Source of the DNA: Cyanoderma ruficeps
Lineage: Eukaryota > Chordata > Aves > Passeriformes > Timaliidae
Length of the DNA: 64,000 nt
Assembly (NCBI GenBank): GCA_008694505.1
Contig: VZDJ01000090.1
Span: forward strand, 9,665,521 to 9,729,520
Direction: 5' to 3'
Position 1 is the stretch's first letter, and every line of letters begins with the position of its first letter. Of the stretch, positions 33,691-46,363 are shown in pieces. A program made the position numbers and the translations under genes. Under the pieces are notes generated by a model. The model saw only the letters and a program-made list of their open reading frames with translations. It had not been told where the DNA came from and did not search any database.

Positions 33691-36600
33691 ACATCAGCGA
33701 ACCAAGGGATGACAAAAAGCAAAGGAGGGGAAAATGCACTTCAGAAAATAAAGGAGCGATCTGAAACCACCAAAACAGGAAAGGACAGGAGAGAGATCTT
33801 AGAAAGCAAAGAGCAGACTAAACGTGCGGATTCAGAATAGGAATAAAATAGAGGCTGATGGAGGAGGAAAGAGTACAGGGCAGCACAAGCAGCTGAGCAA
33901 ACAGCAGCAAACCATCAGCATCGCTGTGAAACACAGCTGAGAGAGGATATGCTGCTCTGCAAAGGTCAGACAAGGAATCATGACTCAGGAGGAGAGAAAT
34001 ACCTTGCCTGGAGTCTGGGAGAGATGACAGGAGATTAACACCCCAACACTTCATCTTGTTTTGTACAACCAATAAATAAATAAATATTCTGCACTGAAAA
34101 TATACACTCGATTTGTGTAAGCAAACATAATATATTATATCACAAACATTGTAAGGTGAAACATTGCAATAAAAGAAAATAGAGAGGGAAGCATGAAACA
34201 GAGAGAAAAAACTGCCTGGTGAATTCTACCTCGTGCTTCTGTTTCCATTGGCAAGCACTCAGAATGGATGAGGTGACTTTCTGGCTCTCCTGTTGGGACA
34301 ATGCTACTGCTTGGAGACTGGGGAGGGAGGGAAAGGGCTTCCAACATTCCTGAAATATGTGCACCTCTTTGGAGCACAATCACTCAAAAAGGGAGTAGTG
34401 ACTAAAAAGAGATAAATGATAACATGCTCCCTCAGCCACATAGCAGCAAAGGTAAGCTCTCAATACAAATTACTTGATTTTTTCTTTTCCCCAAGGAGAA
34501 TGAGTAATCACATGAGAAATCCATGTGATGATAGGTGGATGTCACCATGCATAGTTCAGGAAACAAAGTATTTAAAAGAATTCTAATTACTGCAAATCCT
34601 AGTGGATTTAAAGCATTTGGGGGTCATCCATCAAAATTAAAGCATACTGTGATTAGAGAACCATATTAGAACAGGCTACATTTTGCATTATAAGGGAGCT
34701 TTCCAAATTAAACCCAACATGCAGGGGAAAATGTGATTCTTTTGAGCTCTCACTAAAATTTAGACAACTTGTAATTAATATGCATACAGGATGACTTGTA
34801 ACTTGGTGGGTCATGTGCCTTTTAAAAACTTGATAATTTCAATGCCATTTTTATTAATATGATTAATGCAAGCCAGTTTGTCTGATGAGAAGGAACAGAA
34901 GCAAATCAAAGTTAGCTGTCTGCTTAATTTAAACTCACATTGGTAGGAATATACACTACTCCTTGGTCTGAGATATCAAATAGAAAGAGGAAAAGAAAAA
35001 AAGCCTTACAGAAATGGAACCATTATTCACTGAAGAGGATTGGAAGCTGTCATCCATTGAACAGGGCTTGGTCAACCAAACTTCAGGACATAATTGTACC
35101 TTCCACAAGATGCCAAGATAACGGATAAGGATTTCAAAGGAGTTTTATTAAAAGACAGTATTTTCCAGGCTCTAAAAGAGCTTTAGATTGACAAACATCC
35201 TCCAAAAGTGAGCTAGGAAATCAGGGGGACAGTTTAATCCACACTGCCTTGATTTAGGCTCACTAGACTCACAAAATATCTGCTGAAGCACAGGGCTGCC
35301 GTTTATGATGAATCAAACTTTCTCCTGTAATGTGACACCCTTTTATAAATGAGCCTGTGATGCTGCAACTCAGGCTCAAGAAAAGAGGAGGCAGGAGAGG
35401 CTGGCAACTCTGCAAGCCAAGCCTGCAATGTCTCAGATTAAAACCTTGTATGGCATCATTTCCACCCCTCCAGGGTCCTCTAGCAACTGAGCAGCACTAG
35501 AACATGGGTGATGTGAGTTTGAGCCACAAGGCCACAGTTAACATTCACCCTGCAGCCCTGCTCCACATCAGCTCCTCCTCCTGTGGCTGTGCCCTCCCTG
35601 TCCCCACAGCTCCCCTTCCCTCCCCTCTGCTGCAGCCATGGCCGAGGCATGGAGTGGGTGCCTTGTGCATGCAAGCAACCCTGCACAAGGTCCATTTTTC
35701 CTGTGTTTGCTGCACGAGATTGCATGCACAGCAACAGTGTTATTTCAGGCTTTACCACCCTGACATCACATCTTCCTCACATCAGGAGGATGTGTCTGTC
35801 CTTCAGGTTCTCCTAAGCACAGGCACAGAGGGATGAACATGCAGGGAAGTGGGTGTTTCAGAAAAGCCCTGGGCAGGGCTGTGTGCACACACAGAGCTGT
35901 GCAGAGCTGCTCAACTCAGCTTATTAGCCAGCTCCTTCAGCAGATGACACAGTTAGGCACCTTGTTTTATAGGGCACAGGCTTTCAGTAAGACTTTGGTC
36001 AAACAGCTCTGAAGTGAAGGGGAGAAATCACTATCCATAAACTGATCTAATTCTGAACTCCAATGAGAAAGTTGTCACAGAGAGGAAGCTTAAAAAATGG
36101 AATGAAGGCAGTGCTGAAGAAAGAGCCCACATGTTTGCAGGCAAGCACTATAGACACTTCATCAGTATTGAGTCAGCAACTAAGGCAGGCAGCGAAAGTT
36201 TGGAAGGAGCACGCCTCTGGATAGGTTAAGTGCACTGCACAGTCCAAACTCCATCAACAAAACCATTTTCAAAAGAGCTGTGGATCCCCTGTCAAGCAGT
36301 TTCTGGACTTCTCTTGTTTCTTCTTTCACTACCAAACCCAACCACAAGCAGGAAGATTCTTTCTACTCTCCTCCTTCCTCTGCCTCCTACCTGTTTTTTG
36401 TCTGCTCTCCATCCTGGAATGCTCCCCGCAGGTAGTTTTTCATCTGATAGAAAGTGAAGCAAAAAACCCAAAATCAGTCTTCCTGCAAGTGTCTTTTTTT
36501 CCTGTCATTAAATGCCTTCAAACATCTCAATTGCTATCAGTCTATCCCAATGGCTTCATGTATTTACCATAATTTTATCCTCTGTCTTCACTGCTACTGC

Positions 36601-37496
36601 AATTGTACCTCCTTTCCATCTTCAACTTTGCTTTATTTGGCCCTTGGTCTCCCATTTGGTTTTGATCTCATGGTTATGGATTGGTAGTGATGTGACCTTA
36701 AGCATGTGATTGGCACAGGTAATTAGACAAAAGGACAAGGGAAGTATCCAAGTTTTTGCTTGACCCACACAGTCTCAAAAAAGATGCCAGCAAACGAATG
36801 TGCAGATAACATGAACAGTGGGTTGTCAGGACTGACAGACCCCAGGGCGCACACAGCACTTTCTGCACCAGAGCAGCTGCAGCGCTTCAATCAAAACACA
36901 TTTACAGTAAATTCTTCGTTTCCAGGGCAGAGTCAAGACACCAACCTCCTACAGCCAAACAATACACAGGAATGTTTAAAAAGAAAACCTAATAAAACAC
37001 TGCAGATATCCCATGAAAGAAGTGGCACATCATTAAAGAATCGTTTCAAACAGCCTTGACCAGCTTAAATATTCCCCTGTAGAGTTACAAACCAGTTGTT
37101 ACAAGGCAGAAGCAGGATCATTTCAAAGCACAAAAACATGCCCAATTTCATTATAAAACTTAAGATTTGCTAAAAGGTGGTCAAAAAAATTGTAGGGGAA
37201 AAAAATGGCAGAAAACCCATTATTTCCCCAGTCTATAAAATTAATCCCATTCTCTTTAACATCATTTCTCTGCACTGCTGCCATCTGCAAGCTCTTACAC
37301 ATTTGAACTGTTTAGTGTGAAAGTTTGAACGCCCAGTTCAGTGTGAAAGTTTGAAAGCAAAACTACATGTTGTTGACAGAGACTGTGGAGAAAAGTAGAT
37401 GAGTTTCTATCATTTGCACCTTCAGACTCACCTCAGGAAGACAGCTAGCACCACAGCTCTCCTGGCTAGCACACTTTACCACAGGACATGCATTTT

Positions 37497-37585
37497 CACT
37501 AAACAAAACCAAAAAAACAAAGCAACAACAACAAAAAACAAACAAAAAAAACCCCACCAAAAAACCCCAACCAAAAAAAAAAAAG
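37497..37585 (+). repeat. A-rich low-complexity tract
   Basis: Runs of A with interspersed C (ACAAACAAAAAA, ACCCCAACC) for about 90 bases. It may be a decayed simple repeat. Confidence 0.8.
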
Positions 37586-39259
37586 TATCAGGGAACCAGG
37601 GCAGGTCAGGAGCAATCCCACTGGCACAGTCTCAAACAGCAGCCATCATCACCACAGAGCAGCCCCGGCCTGATCCACCGCTGGCAGAGCCTGAGCCCTC
37701 GGCAGCTGTACCTGCCCACGCTGTGTGCCTTCCTCCCCAGGACTTCACCTTCAGAGACCCCACACCTTCACAGCCCCAGAGCATTTTGCCTGTGGATTAG
37801 GAGTTATATTCAGCACCACACTGCAGGCAAGTACGATTCTGGCCAAGAAAAAAAGACAAACCACTGACACAGTTAAAAGCTTAATGGTCTCAACGCAGCA
37901 TCGATGCTTTGTGCAGACAAGGGATGATTGCACTTAAAGCCACTTACAGAGCTGGCCAGGTACTTCAGGCTGGCACAAACAGCCAGGGAACAGCTAATGA
38001 ACAGCTGCTAATGAGACATTTGCTCACTGTGGAAGACAGAAGGGGCAAGAAAGAAGCAGAGTGTTACTGTCACCGAATGTCCCTGCGCAACACAAAGTGT
38101 AAAGGAGGAGACAGTTCACAGCGTGACATGTCAGGATCTTGAAGAGGTGGGCACGATCTCTTGGCAGCTGTGGTACTTAGGCTGCAATAGCCAGCAAGGA
38201 TAGGAAGATAGGATTCCAAAGTTTCTGAGGAAAATCTTAATGATAGAGGAATCGTATCATAATAAGCAAATAGAAGGGAGGAGGAAAGATTATGAGATGA
38301 ACCAAGGCAAAAATAAAAAGCCTGAGACTGAAGAAGTTGAAGTGAGACTACCAATCAAACACTATAAAACAGCTGTAAGAGCGTAATTCAAAAATGTACC
38401 TCTGCTTTTAATGAAAATGGAACAGGGAGCGAAAAAGGGATGTCTAATTAGGTTTAAAAAGGTAGACTTCCCCCACTGCCATATTTCAGGTGTTTGCAAA
38501 TTAAAACTAATTGCATTTTACAAATATCTACAAAGGCATCTCAACACTATACATAATTTTGCTTGGTTAAAGTTTCTATGCTACCTTTCAGAGATGCCAG
38601 TATAAAAGAAATGGTACCTGTCAAGATAGGCACTTGCTTGTAGTCCCCTACATGGCTATTTTCTCAAATTTTCCCTGGTCTTATTCCTATTTTATATTTC
38701 AATAGGAATTTATTTACATATTTATTTATTTCATGTTTTTGCCTCACATTAGGGACAAAATTATTGGTGGAAGACTTTTCTATTCTGTGCTTTCCAATTT
38801 TCCAGCATCTAGTTCACTGGGGTCTCACCACTTTAACAAGATTTTTGTCCAGGATCAGATAAATAGCAAGAATGACAGCAATATGTCTTTAATTTCCATG
38901 TTTTCTCTTATCTCCCAAATATGATGAAAAAAGTCATGCCAAAAGCACTGAATTTAATGTCAACATCCTGACAATTTAATGTTAACGTCCTTCATGGAGC
39001 TGCATGTGTTCTGAGGTGGATAGGGAGAAAAAAACTCTTAGCAGTTAGACTCCTGACTTTGAGGCAGTAGAAATTTGGTTGAGGAAAGGTCAGAGTGGAA
39101 TAACAAAATTGGCTTTATTATATTAGGAAAAAGCTTAATAGAAACAAGATATGCAGATTAATTAGAGCATAAATCTCTTCTAATGACTTTAGCCCAGATC
39201 ATCATCTTTTAATTGCCTTCCATTTCAAATCATGACAGTTTTTGGCATAGGTACTTTAT

Positions 39260-39290
39260 TTCTATTGATTTCATTTTTAAATCAATAGAA
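39260..39290 (+). repeat. Inverted repeat, 12-bp stem, 7-nt loop
   Basis: TTCTATTGATTT pairs perfectly with AAATCAATAGAA across CATTTTT. Confidence 0.8.
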
Positions 39291-39465
39291 GTGAGTCACA
39301 GAGAAGTCAGCCTTTACTGATTTCGGTATTTTGATAGAAACCTAAGAAACAGAAACATACAGCAAGAGCTGGAGTCCAAACTGCTTGAGCAGGGATCCTT
39401 AACCATAATACTGACTTCTTTGGATCTGCTTTTACATGAAACTTTCCTCCCTTATGTGGCCTCAA

Positions 39466-39776
39466 TCACAGAATCATAGAATTGCTGCGGGATGAAAGGG
39501 ATCTTTAAAGGCCACCTAATCCAATCCCCCTGGCAATGAACAGGGACACCTTCCACTAGAGCAGGATGTTCAGAGCTCCATCCGACCTGGCCCTGAATGT
39601 TTCCAGGGATGGGGCATTCATCACCTCCCACAGCAACCTCACCTTCCAGTATCTCACCACCCTCACTGTAAAAAACCTCCTCCTTCAATCTAATCTAAAT
39701 CAATCCTTCAGTTTCAAACATTACCTTGTCCTATCTCAACAGACTCCATCAAAAAGCTTTTCCTCACTGCTACTTG
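39466..39776 (-). mobile_element. CR1 LINE 3' fragment, - orientation
   Basis: It reads CACAGAATCATAGAATTG, then ACCTAATCCAATCCCCCTGG, CAGGGACACCTTCCACTAGA and CCAGGGATGGGGCATTCATC. This is the reverse complement of a CR1 3' end, so the element lies on the - strand with its 3' terminus at about 39466. It is 5'-truncated at about 39776 and diverged. Only the last part of the reverse-transcriptase frame is covered and it is broken. Confidence 0.9.
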
Positions 39777-42700
39777 CATCACACACAGAAAGCCTGGATA
39801 AACAGAGGAGAACTATCAAAGAAAAAGAGAAAGAATAGCTAAGGGAGAAAGGAAACAAACTGCAGACACCAACATGATGAGAAGTTCTGTCCCGTGGCCT
39901 ATGTGAATTTTGTCTTCCCAGCGCAAGGAGGCAAATCCCATCATTTTCACCTACTCTGAACGTTCCATGACATCTCCTGCTGAACCCATGATAGTTTGAC
40001 TCTCCCTTTAAATTGAACTGATCAAGTTCTTGTCTTTGCAAAATGACAAAAAATCACTGCATAACAGAGCTTGGAAAAACAACAAAACTGAGCCTGCAAT
40101 GCTTTGCTCCATCATTTACAGACTGGCCTATCTGCCAATGCTCACAGTCCAGTTGTAGAAAGGGGAAACTTCTTACCCTCCAGAAATGGGAAGGAGTAGG
40201 TGTTCTGCACTCTGCCATCTCCAGCATTGCACCAACTTTCACTTTCAAGAGCGCAAATAAACAAGCTACACTCACTTATGATGTGTATTTAAATTCCAAT
40301 TACACAATTAAGCTACAACTATGCTTCTCAAGAAACAATATGCTCTTACAGCATAAACAAAGCATCAGCAAAATTACTGAGATTGTTTCTTAGAGGCATA
40401 AACCATTTTAATTTCTTACTGCTTGCCACAAGGGTATTGCTTTATATCCAAAGGATGCCTCTCTCTATGTAACTGAGTTCCAGCATCCCCATTCCTAAAA
40501 TAGCTTTCAAAGCATTTTTAAAACTACTCTTGTGGAACCTCTTTCCCCCTTCTTCCCCCTGAATTAATCTGACAGAGCTTTCATAAATAAACAGTCTCCC
40601 CTTCACAATGGAGAAGGGAACAGTGACATACCTCAGAAACCATGGATTTTAGCCAACAGAATTTGGAGAATAAAGAACGAAGGAGGAGAACTTACCAAAA
40701 AATATGTGAAAAATATGTGAAAATAATTGCTCCCTCCTCCTCAAACCTAGACAACCAAATATCCTGTCATTGTCTTTATCTGGTATTTTTAGGTTGAGTC
40801 TCAAAGTCCAGCTCCTCTCTAAACTCAAAGGCCAGTCCCAGCAACATTTCCTCTTGTCAGGATATGGCTTTGTAAAACAGATCCCTTGGTTTGAATAAGG
40901 CTCAATTCATTGATGTAAATGTAGAATGCAAAAAAGTGCCAAAGTCTTAAGGACTTTCCCCTTCTCATTCTCCAACCCAAGAAAGCCTACTGCCACTGCA
41001 GCTTCAAAGTAGCTGACATGCAGCCCAGAGATCAGGCAAGCATTTCCTAGCTCATTATAGGCTGGTTTTCTGGGAGTCTCCCTCTCTCTACATGTTATTC
41101 AGCAGACATGCAAATGAAGTATTGTCCAATTTGTTCCCGAGTTTCTTATAGAAATGCAGAAGCAGTGCTCTCCTTTGTACTCTCCTAAACTGCCCTACTG
41201 GCCTGGCTCACAAATTTCTGCAGTCTCTAGATGTGTTTCTGTATTTAAACAGAGTGAAATACACATGAGCTGTATCTCTTGAGCGACAAAACACACACAA
41301 GCTTTACCAGTATCGCATAAAATAAAACTTTTGCAAAGAGATCTCACTAAACCTCTGCAGTTTTGAGAGATTAATTATAAAGATATAGAACTAGAAAGAA
41401 GGCACCTCCTTCCATTCTCTCTCCCTTCTGCCTTCCACACACTGGAACACCCACCAAGGGCATATTACAGCATTTTTCTGGATAAACAGGTTTAAAAAGC
41501 AGATACGGATTTTGGGTGCACAGGTTGTTTTAAGTGCACCAAGAAATCTTAAAATATGTTGGATGACGAGGAAGTCACTTTTGAAACTGGTCCACCTGAA
41601 ACTGAGGTATCACAATTGCCTCCAAGATAATCTCACTGTATTTGGGCAATAACAATTTCAAACATGCTTGATGGCTGTATGATTGATCGCCAGTCAGAAG
41701 CATAAAGCATAGTCAAATCATGACTGCTCTGTAGCTGGAAAATTATTTCCACAACTGCACTGAAAAGTGAAATCCAGATTTCAATTCTGAGGAAAAAAAA
41801 ATCTACAATCTCCCATTTCAAAGTAACCTGTAAGATCTCAATACTTACTAGATTTAACAGGTTCCAAACTGGGCTAGGATACAAAACTGCCAAATGACAA
41901 CATTTTCTTTGCTTAATCATTCATTTGTAAGACTTGGTGAACTTTCTCACTATCAATTTCAAACCACCTAATTTTGTGAATATTTTTTAAACTTAGACGT
42001 TAACTAAACATATTTTCATTAGAATATAAAGAACACAAGAAAGCCCCATTCTTTCTGAGACTTGTTAATTTAGAGCAGCATTAAGCTGAATTGTTAAGAT
42101 GTACCATACTCCCCTCCCCCCACCTTGTGTTTTAGATGATGGTGGTATTTACACTTCTTATTTAGTTCTGGAGAAAGTTTTTCATCAAATGAACCCTCTT
42201 CTGTCTTCCTTCTGTTTTGTCGAGGTTTTTTTGTTTTCCCATAAGGAGATTTTCTTCATCTTTTTTTCCTTTTCTTCCTTTGGAGATACCTTTGTCACAA
42301 TGCTCCTTCACATTTCCTCAGAGAAACCTTTTTATCCTGTTGTCACTGGCGTGCCAACAAAAGATTAACAACAAAGTCTTGTTCAAACAGTGTAACTGCT
42401 GAACAAGCACCAGTAAGCTGGCATCATGTCAGAAAGTATAGGGAGCAGAAGTTTTCATACTTGTTTATTAAGCAAGAAGTAACAACAACAACAAAGAAGA
42501 ATAGTTGGAAGATATGCAGCTCCCTCAAAGCCACTGCTGAGTGCTAGCACTTGTCTGTTTTTAAAGGCACGTGTGAGAGCTTCCAAAAACTGAATATTAA
42601 AACTTCTCCACAACAAAACCTATTCTCTAAATAAATAAAGAGATACCAAAATGCTTCTCCTTATGTCCCTTTTCTCCCACGAATGTGCTACTAACCCATC

Positions 42701-43634
42701 AGGCAACTAGACTCACTCCATACATCTCATAGAGCTCTCCTGACAGACTTTGCTACTGCCTTGAAAGGGAGACCTGGCAGCCTCAAGAGGCATGACATTG
42801 CTGAAATGGAGAAAGCTCAAATACAACGATGATACAGTATCAATAATACAAGGTCCCATAGGGCAGATCACTAAAAAATAAATTTCAGCTGAACCAATCA
42901 AGGAAAATCAGTCCACATTGCTAAGGTAGTTTGTACATCAAGAGGAGTCTCTGTGTACGAGCTGTAACTCCACACTGCTGTGCTCACCCCTAGCAAGGAA
43001 TCAGCCTTTGCCCTGTGCACCCCATCAGAGGAGATGAGTGTACTTCACAAGGCAGAGCACAGCAACCACTGAACAAGCATGGAAACGACACAGGGTTCAG
43101 GATAGGTGGAGTTTTACAGCATTATGCTTGTGGCACCACACATGAATACAGCAAGTTACACCGCTACAAAAAGTGCAAAGAAGCCACAGTCAATTTTATC
43201 TTTGACTCAGGCCTTTACAAATTGTTATGGAATGTGGATAAAAGAGGCAACCAAGAGCCAGTCTGATGGCAGGTTCACAGCCTGCAGCAATGCCTTGGTC
43301 AGCCAGTATCCTAAAAATAAAGCACAGATACAATCAAGGCTCTGCCTCTCCTAGGAATCTTGGAGCCTGTTTACTCTGCAACACCAAAGGAAAGGATGTC
43401 GATGCATGAAGACAAGTCTGCGTAACTCCAAGCAGACTTTGTTTACAAGGTTTGTTTATTGCTAATAGTCTTCCTGCTTAAGCTAAACCTCAAAATACAT
43501 ACACAAGGCCCTGAAGGGCCTGGAAACCTCACTTCAAATCACAGGTAAAAAATCTCTCTATAAGAACTGACTCAGCAGATTGCCACAAAGAATTTCAGAG
43601 CTGTGCCACAGACCACAGCAAGGGTGGGGGTGAT

Positions 43635-43648
43635 GTGTGTGTGTGTGT
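43635..43648 (+). repeat. (GT)n microsatellite
   Basis: Seven GT units following GGGGTGAT. Confidence 0.85.
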
Positions 43649-46311
43649 AAAGAGTAGTGGTGTGAGGAAAAACACTAAAATATGAATATTAACTATGGCA
43701 CAGATCACTCTGCAATGACACATGCAGGAGTATAAGGCCCTTTTCATGTACCATGAAAGCATGGCAAGTAAGATTTCCCCCACAAAAGTGCACCCTTGTA
43801 CACCACAACTCAAATTACCCCCTTCACGCACACTCTGAAACACTGCCTTAAGTTTGCAGCAAATGTCCACCCATCTTTTCTCATCTGATTCCCTTGCCTT
43901 CTGTTTCCATGATACAACATCCCTGCTCCCCCAAGATAATCACACTTCTAGCACCTCCTTGCTCAGCCAGGTTGTACATTTTCAACCCTTCCCTCACCAT
44001 GCAGCTGTCCTCACTCTGGAGGAACTCGTCCCAGTGGGCAACCTACATCTGTGTGAGACCTAATGAAATTCACCCATTTTTGTTAGAATTTGCAAAAACT
44101 ATCATGGGTATCCTCCCCCAGGCAAAAGCATGCAAACCAACAAACCTTCCATCTCTGGTCATGCTCACAACACTGGTTCGCCCAAAAAGCTACAAAATTG
44201 TCATCAACACAGCCAACATATGGGCAAGATTACCTGACAAATGAGGAATAGAAGTCTTTTGGAGGCCACTGGTGGAATCATTCAGATGCAGTGCTTTTAC
44301 CTTCTCTGTGTGAGAATTTTCAAGCTAAATGATACTTATTTCTTTGATTTCAAAGGTCAATCTTTTATCCCGGCTGCTCATGGTAATGAATTACCTTTAT
44401 CTGCAAGTAAGTTCCCAATTTCACTGACATCTTATAAAATTCACCCCTTGCACCTGCTCCTCAATTAGTACTGTAAGTAAGCAAATGTATTTCTGACTTT
44501 TCAAGATACAAACCAAACTCGTTGGACAAACTTCTTAACTCCCATATATTTAGACACAATTCATCTCAAATAGGACTGTTACTAGCAGATGACCTCTGTG
44601 CTGATTTCTTTTCATATCTCAGAAGCAAAATAGGGGATCTGCTGAAATAAGTAGATTTCATCTTCATCCCTGACAAGTATATCATGAAATACAAGAGTGC
44701 TCTTCCAGGTCAAGAAGGGAACAGGAAAAAAAGCCAGTGATAATAAAGAAAACAGGCTGTCACAGAATTCTCAATCCACTTTGGATGACCATGCTCACAG
44801 GGGCCATTTGGATACAGTGCAGGGAATCTGTATGATCACTGAGACAGACAAGGCCAGCAGAACACTTTATGAAGGACCTCTGAAAAAAATAGAGATGTGG
44901 TTGCAAGCTGAGGTGGGAAACTGTAAAGTATCTGTCATTATGGAGAAGAAGGATGTGCTGGTGATTGACATCACTGAAGAGATTTGGGGTGGGATAAGAT
45001 AAAAACAGAGGGAGCAGATGAGGATGCACGGTGAAGCATCCATTGTGGGACAAAGGTCAGGCTGAACATGGCCCAAGCTGGGCCATAGGAGAACAGGATA
45101 ATTTGAATTTTAGTACATGAGCCTAGGTAATAAAGGTACTACTGACAACAGTCAGAGTGAAAAGAGAATGAAAGCCTTTAAATCAAGGCCCAAGAATTTC
45201 ATGTGGACCACAATAAATTAGTAACGAAAACGTAAACAACAGGAAACACTTGAGTCACACGTTCAAGCAAATTAATAGCTTCAGAAAACTAGCAGCCACT
45301 ACACCTTCAGGTATTTCTGAAAGGCTATTAATGTATATCTACTTACATTTGTAAAGAATTTGAAATTCAATGACACTCCATTAGCAAATTAAAAATAATT
45401 CTCCAAGGGCATTTTCTGCACTGTGGTCTAATGAGAACTAGGGAGCAGGTACTACTTTCAGTGCCCTGATCACTACACACAGGTGCACAGATGCCACGCT
45501 CTCTAGTTTGGAGTAAATGTATGCACCTCCCCAGTTACACAGGGACAGAAACTGGCCTTGTCAAACATGGATAACTGCAGTAGCTTGACTAGTGTGCAGA
45601 TTCAGCTCCCCAAAAGGTGCAGGTATTTTACAACATGATTACCTGAGCCCAGGTCTGAACTCCCCAGGCTGGCACCACATGGCATCCTCTCTCCACGCTC
45701 CACCAGACCAGCATGTACACCTCAGTGTACACATCCTTCAAAAGCAAGAGGATGAGCTTGAAAACAGAGGTGTTTCCACTGTAATCCTTATAAAGCTTTA
45801 GGCTGTTTTGCTAGCATGGAAACACTTTGAGCAGAATGCTATTTCACACTTCCCTCTGCTGCTACAATCCTGGCATCCTGTCCCTAAACAGTGTGACTTC
45901 TAAATAAGACGCACTGTCCTCAGAGAAGGACACTGCCCTGGAGAGGAACACTGTAACTGAAAGCTGGAAAAATCGTAACAAACACTCCTTCATGTGCACT
46001 GGATCTCCTGGCAATTCACACTAACTAAATCTTGCACGGCAACAGGAGAGAGGGGCTTGGATTGTTGTTACAAAATTATTCCCTTCTGCCTAGTTATCTG
46101 CTCTTCTGCCATCCTGCTGGCTACTGTGGCACTTACTGCAATAAAAAAATGCTGTTTTCCAAGCACTTCTGTTGTAGTTGGACTGGCTGATTCCTTCACA
46201 GATCCAGACAGATTCTTCACAGTGAGAAGATCACTATTCAATGGGTTTATGCTTTTACTTCTGGCAGGTCTACGAAGCAAGAATCTTGTCAAAATTCACA
46301 TTATTCTGAGT

Positions 46312-46363
46312 CTTTTAAGTTCCTTAAGTTCCTTTTAAGTTCCTTTAAGCTCCTTTTAAGTTC
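46312..46363 (+). repeat. Five-copy minisatellite, 9-11 bp unit
   Basis: Units are CTTTTAAGTTC, CTTAAGTTC, CTTTTAAGTTC, CTTTAAGCTC and CTTTTAAGTTC, varying in T-run length. Confidence 0.9.

Larger units (their letters stand above)
33691..39465. other. Intergenic sequence
   Basis: It holds (AAAT)n at about 34067-34083, an A-rich low-complexity block (37497-37585), a 16-bp direct repeat (37314-37329 and 37340-37355), a diverged 22-bp tandem pair (38951-38991) and a 12-bp-stem inverted repeat (39260-39290). No gene is recognisable. Confidence 0.7.

Noticed and set aside
33186..33840. Long overlapping open frames on both strands (up to 178 codons)
   Set aside because: They coincide with the CpG-rich patch, where stop codons are rare. 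Simultaneous opening of several frames argues for composition. Reported only as a possible regulatory patch.
35865..35905. Possible hairpin around TGTGTGCACACACA
   Set aside because: The stem is about 7 bp, drawn from a CA/TG-rich stretch, and is expected by chance.
36760..37059. 99-codon polar frame
   Set aside because: It is rich in Asn, Gln, Thr and Ser from A/C-rich sequence. No motif or homologue recognised.
44697..45005. 101-codon + strand frame, protein-like in composition
   Set aside because: No homology, no flanking splice or promoter signals seen, and this length is expected by chance in 64 kb.
45994..46338. Frame with a transmembrane-like stretch (FCLVICSSAILLATVALTA)
   Set aside because: There is no phase-compatible neighbouring exon or recognised family. 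Hydrophobic stretches arise easily from T-rich DNA.
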